A stretch of 52,412 bases of DNA from Acidobacteriota bacterium (GTDB taxonomy: Bacteria > Acidobacteriota > UBA890), in NCBI GenBank assembly GCA_002731215.1, contig PCAP01000015.1:1-52412 (forward strand), given 5' to 3'. Below the pieces are notes generated by a model that saw only the letters and a list, made by a program, of their open reading frames with translations, did not search any database and was not told the DNA's origin. Shown piece by piece: positions 49,498 through 52,412 of this stretch. Within the stretch, counting starts at the first letter, position 1. Each line of letters opens with the position of its first letter. The translations under genes were made by a program, and so were the position numbers.

Positions 49498-49530
49498 GGA
49501 AACCTCGAATTGCGGGATCAGAAGAGGCGA

Positions 49531-49560
49531 ATTATAGAGATCTAACATTATCGATGTCAA
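49531..49560 (-). promoter_or_regulatory. consensus sigma70 promoter for the HU/IHF gene
   Basis: Minus strand TTGACA (49560-49555), 18-nt spacer, TATAAT (49536-49531). Confidence 0.85.
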
Positions 49561-49590
49561 CTATAACTTCCATGTTATCATGATGTTACA

Positions 49591-51018
49591 GTGATTTCGT
49601 TACCGTCAGTTTCCTCCTGGACATCGCTGCGACCATCTATCGGGACCATCGTGAATCAATCATCAGGTGTGGTATTGATCCCGCAGGTCGCTATTGTGGG
49701 CCGACCCAACGTTGGTAAATCAACGTTATTTAATCGGATTGTCGGGCATCGCGAAGCGATTGTGGGCAGCCAACGGGGAATGACCCGTGATCGAAAAACT
49801 GCGGAGACTGATTGGAACGGCGTTCGGTTCAATCTGATAGATACAGGTGGTATCGACCAAGGGTCGAGTGAAGACCTTCTACGGCAGGTTAAGTCCCAGG
49901 TAATGACGGCTGTAGACGTCGCCGATATTGCGCTCTTAGTTGTCGAAGGGCGTGAGGGGCCACTCCCTGTTGATCACGAGATTACCTCAGAGTTACGCCG
50001 TCGCGGTATTACTTTGATTCTTGCGATCAACAAGTGTGACAACCCGAAGGTCGCTGCCGAGATGAAACTGGCCTTTCACGAGCTTGGAATTGATTTGATG
50101 TATGTGATTGCTGCGGAGGATGGCTTTGGCGTCGCTGATTTACTCGACACAGTTGTTGGTCTTTTGCCGGAAACTACCGACGAAGGAATTGAAAGTAATC
50201 TACCGACCCGCGTGGCATTTGTTGGTCGCCCGAACGTTGGCAAGTCTTCTTTGGTTAATACACTGTTAGGTTCGGAACGGGTGATCGTCAGCGATCAGCC
50301 GGGAACGACCCGCGATGCAATAGATACTTTGCTTGAGAGTAACGGTCGCCAATACGTTCTCGTGGACACAGCTGGAATTCGTAGAAGATCACGCATTGGG
50401 ACACACGCCGAGATCGCTAGCGTGGCGATGGCTCGGCGTCGCTTGAAACAGGCCGACATCGCCCTGCTGGTTATTGATGCCGAAGAAGGAGTCACACGCC
50501 AGGATTTGCATATCGCCTCGGATGCGAATCGGATCGGGTGTGGCCTGATTGTTGTTGTCAACAAGTGGGACCTCGTAGATGAAGAGGAAGAAAGTTTACG
50601 CCCACAGGTTGAGGGGATTGTCTGCGATCGCCTGGGGCGGATGAGGTATGCGAGAGTCGTAGTGACATCTGCGACTGAAGGCAGTGGTATTGATTCCTTA
50701 CTTCCGCTTGTCGATGAGGTTGTCCAAGCGCGATCGCGTCGGGTGCCAACCGCTGATCTCAATGCGGCATTCGAAGGTATGGTTGGTCGTCATGCACCGG
50801 CGGGTGGGACAAGTGGTTCGCAGCCGAAGTACTTGACACAGGTGGGTGTTGAGCCGCCGCGGTTCGTTGCCTTTGCGGGAGGCCGGGGTGCGGCGCGTGG
50901 TGACTATACTCGCTATCTTGAGAACAGGCTGCGCGAATCATTCAACTTCGCCGGTACGCCGCTAGTGGTCAAACTGCGTCGGACACAGCGCTTAAGGAGA
51001 CGCACTCGCCATCGCTAG
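49591..51018 (+). CDS. der: ribosome biogenesis GTPase Der (start may be GTG 49669)
   Basis: Tandem G domains VAIVGRPNVGKSTLFNRI and VAFVGRPNVGKSSLVNTL, C-terminal KH-like domain. Confidence 0.96.
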   Translation: MISLPSVSSWTSLRPSIGTIVNQSSGVVLIPQVAIVGRPNVGKSTLFNRIVGHREAIVGSQRGMTRDRKTAETDWNGVRFNLIDTGGIDQGSSEDLLRQVKSQVMTAVDVADIALLVVEGREGPLPVDHEITSELRRRGITLILAINKCDNPKVAAEMKLAFHELGIDLMYVIAAEDGFGVADLLDTVVGLLPETTDEGIESNLPTRVAFVGRPNVGKSSLVNTLLGSERVIVSDQPGTTRDAIDTLLESNGRQYVLVDTAGIRRRSRIGTHAEIASVAMARRRLKQADIALLVIDAEEGVTRQDLHIASDANRIGCGLIVVVNKWDLVDEEEESLRPQVEGIVCDRLGRMRYARVVVTSATEGSGIDSLLPLVDEVVQARSRRVPTADLNAAFEGMVGRHAPAGGTSGSQPKYLTQVGVEPPRFVAFAGGRGAARGDYTRYLENRLRESFNFAGTPLVVKLRRTQRLRRRTRHR

Positions 51019-51114
51019 AGATAATCTAAGGCTGTTTATCCGAGCCAGCGTAAACTATATTGAAGACTGGTTATTTTGATTGTGGCTGGTTCCAATCTTT
51101 AATGGTTACTCATC

Positions 51115-51444
51115 ATGGGCTTGACTAAACGAGACATTGCCCGCGCTATTCACAAAGCGGATCGGCAGATATCTATTTCGGAAGCGGTCAGCCTACTTGA
51201 TGTTATTTTCGCCTCCATAAAGGACTGCTTAGCCAATGGTGAGAAGGTGATGATCAGCAAATTCGGGACTTTCCAAGTGCGGGACCGGGCGCCAAGGCAG
51301 GGTGTCAATCCGGCTACTGGCGGAGAATTAATAATCGAACGGCACCACGCTGTGATATTCCACCCGTCACCGTTAATGCAGGGTTTACTGAACGAAACCG
51401 GTGCGTCTCAGGATGGCGATCTTGACCCTGGTTGGGACCGGTGA
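51115..51444 (+). CDS. HU/IHF family DNA-binding protein (second, divergent paralogue)
   Basis: MGLTKRDIARAIHKADRQIS...ISKFGTFQVRDRAPRQGVNPATGGELIIERHHAVIFHPSPLMQ. Confidence 0.88.
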   Translation: MGLTKRDIARAIHKADRQISISEAVSLLDVIFASIKDCLANGEKVMISKFGTFQVRDRAPRQGVNPATGGELIIERHHAVIFHPSPLMQGLLNETGASQDGDLDPGWDR

Positions 51445-51514
51445 CAAGCTTTCAAAATAGGCCCTGGAAGCCCCTTATTGACAAAGCTTTTGCGGCCACG
51501 CGCAAAATTTCGGT

Positions 51515-51591
51515 CGGGACGTGGCGCAGTTCGGTAGCGCACTAGTCTGGGGGACTAGGGGTCGCTGGTTCGAATCCAGTCGTCCCGACCA
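51515..51591 (+). tRNA. tRNA-Pro (anticodon GGG), CCA encoded
   Basis: CGGGACG/CGTCCCG acceptor; anticodon arm CTAGT-CTGGGGG-ACTAG; TTGACA at 51478-51483 upstream. Confidence 0.94.
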
Positions 51592-51725
51592 TTTCTCTCC
51601 GGGTTTTAGCAGGGATGTTGAATTGTATGTCCACTCCATTTAGACATGACCCATTATCCTTCCCTTGAACCGATGCAGGAGCGCTGGAGCATCGTTTCTG
51701 CCTCGATAAAGGAAGTGTTGGGCTG

Positions 51726-52325
51726 ATGGTTTGGCACAATCCTATTCGAATAGCCTACGACTGGGTTTTGGCTTGGGCGGACAGGCCGGGAGGCCCTTGG
51801 GCCTTGGCAGCTATTTCGTTTGCAGAATCGTCATTTTTCCCTGTTCCTCCCGACATTCTGCTGATTCCGCTGTGTTTGTCGGCTCCCACGCGCGCCCTAG
51901 CCTACGCAAGTTTATGTACTGCTTCGTCGGTGTTGGGGGGCATGTTCGGCTACGTCATTGGTCTTTTTTTCTTCGAGACCATTGGGCAGCAGATCATCGA
52001 CTTTTACAGCCTCACAAGGTTCTTCGAGACTGTCGGGGGATGGTATGCGGAGTATACGGCGGCGGCTGTCATCATCGCTGGGTTCACCCCGATTCCGTAC
52101 AAGGTGTTCACCATTTTGGCTGGTTTCGTCCAAGTAAACTTCCCGCTCTTTGTGGTGGCTTCAATCATCGGTCGTGGAGGTCGATTTTTCCTCGTAGCAG
52201 CCCTGTTGAGATCATTCGGTGAACCGATGAAAAACGTCATTGACCGGTACTTCAACTGGCTTACACTGGCTCTCGCTGTGCTCTTTGCTGCCGGATTCAT
52301 CGTGCTAAACTTCCTTTCCCATTGA
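51726..52325 (+). CDS. YqaA/DedA family (SNARE-associated) membrane protein
   Basis: FAESSFFPVPPDILLIPLCL, GYVIGLFFFETIGQQI, FTPIPYKVFTILAGFVQ. Confidence 0.9.
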   Translation: MVWHNPIRIAYDWVLAWADRPGGPWALAAISFAESSFFPVPPDILLIPLCLSAPTRALAYASLCTASSVLGGMFGYVIGLFFFETIGQQIIDFYSLTRFFETVGGWYAEYTAAAVIIAGFTPIPYKVFTILAGFVQVNFPLFVVASIIGRGGRFFLVAALLRSFGEPMKNVIDRYFNWLTLALAVLFAAGFIVLNFLSH

Positions 52326-52337
52326 GTTTTTTCAGGT

Positions 52338-52412
52338 CGGGGCGTAGCGCAGTCCGGTAGCGCACCTGCTTCGGGAGCAGGGGGTCGGAGGTTCAAATCC
52401 TCTCGCCCCGAC
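52338..52412 (+). tRNA. tRNA-Pro (anticodon CGG), 3' end cut by window edge
   Basis: CGGGGCG/CGCCCCG acceptor; anticodon arm CCTGC-TTCGGGA-GCAGG; ends at discriminator A plus first C. Confidence 0.93.

Noticed and set aside
1-52412. CRISPR arrays, transposons, prophage or defence islands
   Set aside because: No spaced direct repeats, transposase, integrase or phage-like ORFs recognised on either strand.

Overview
This 52.4 kb window is a gene-dense bacterial chromosomal region, apparently from a Gram-negative-type organism (TolQ/R-like and TonB-like proteins, RlpA, MutL, bactofilin). I recognised no mobile elements, rRNA or CRISPR. It holds about 47 convincing protein genes: translation and tRNA modification (trmD-rplS-rnhB-argS, valS, hisS, aspS, miaA, mnmA, rsmA), the phoH-pgpH-ybeY-corC-era-mgtE-recO-mutL run, and two divergent pyrimidine operons (pyrR-pyrB-pyrC-pyrE and pyrK-pyrD-rlpA-pyrF-rnc). 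It also carries ftsK, uppP, iscS, a TonB/ExbB/ExbD set, der flanked by two HU/IHF paralogues, a LeuB-like/thiolase/enoyl-CoA hydratase/LeuA-like cluster, and three tRNAs (Gly-CCC, Pro-GGG, Pro-CGG). The most notable element is the minus-strand leader of the pyrR operon. It has a promoter, a PyrR-binding-type stem-loop (CNGNGAGG core with compensated stem), and a leader ORF whose Shine-Dalgarno lies in the 3' arm of that stem. The leader ORF reads through a strong intrinsic terminator and ends overlapping the pyrR start codon. Other noteworthy signals are an rnhB gene with no canonical start upstream of its catalytic Asp (probable AUA start overlapping the rplS stop), a long structured leader upstream of phoH, an ftsK ribosome-binding site buried in a terminator-like hairpin, and a 57-aa membrane smORF missing from the ORF track. 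All calls come from reading the sequence and recognising motifs; no searches or folding programs were run.
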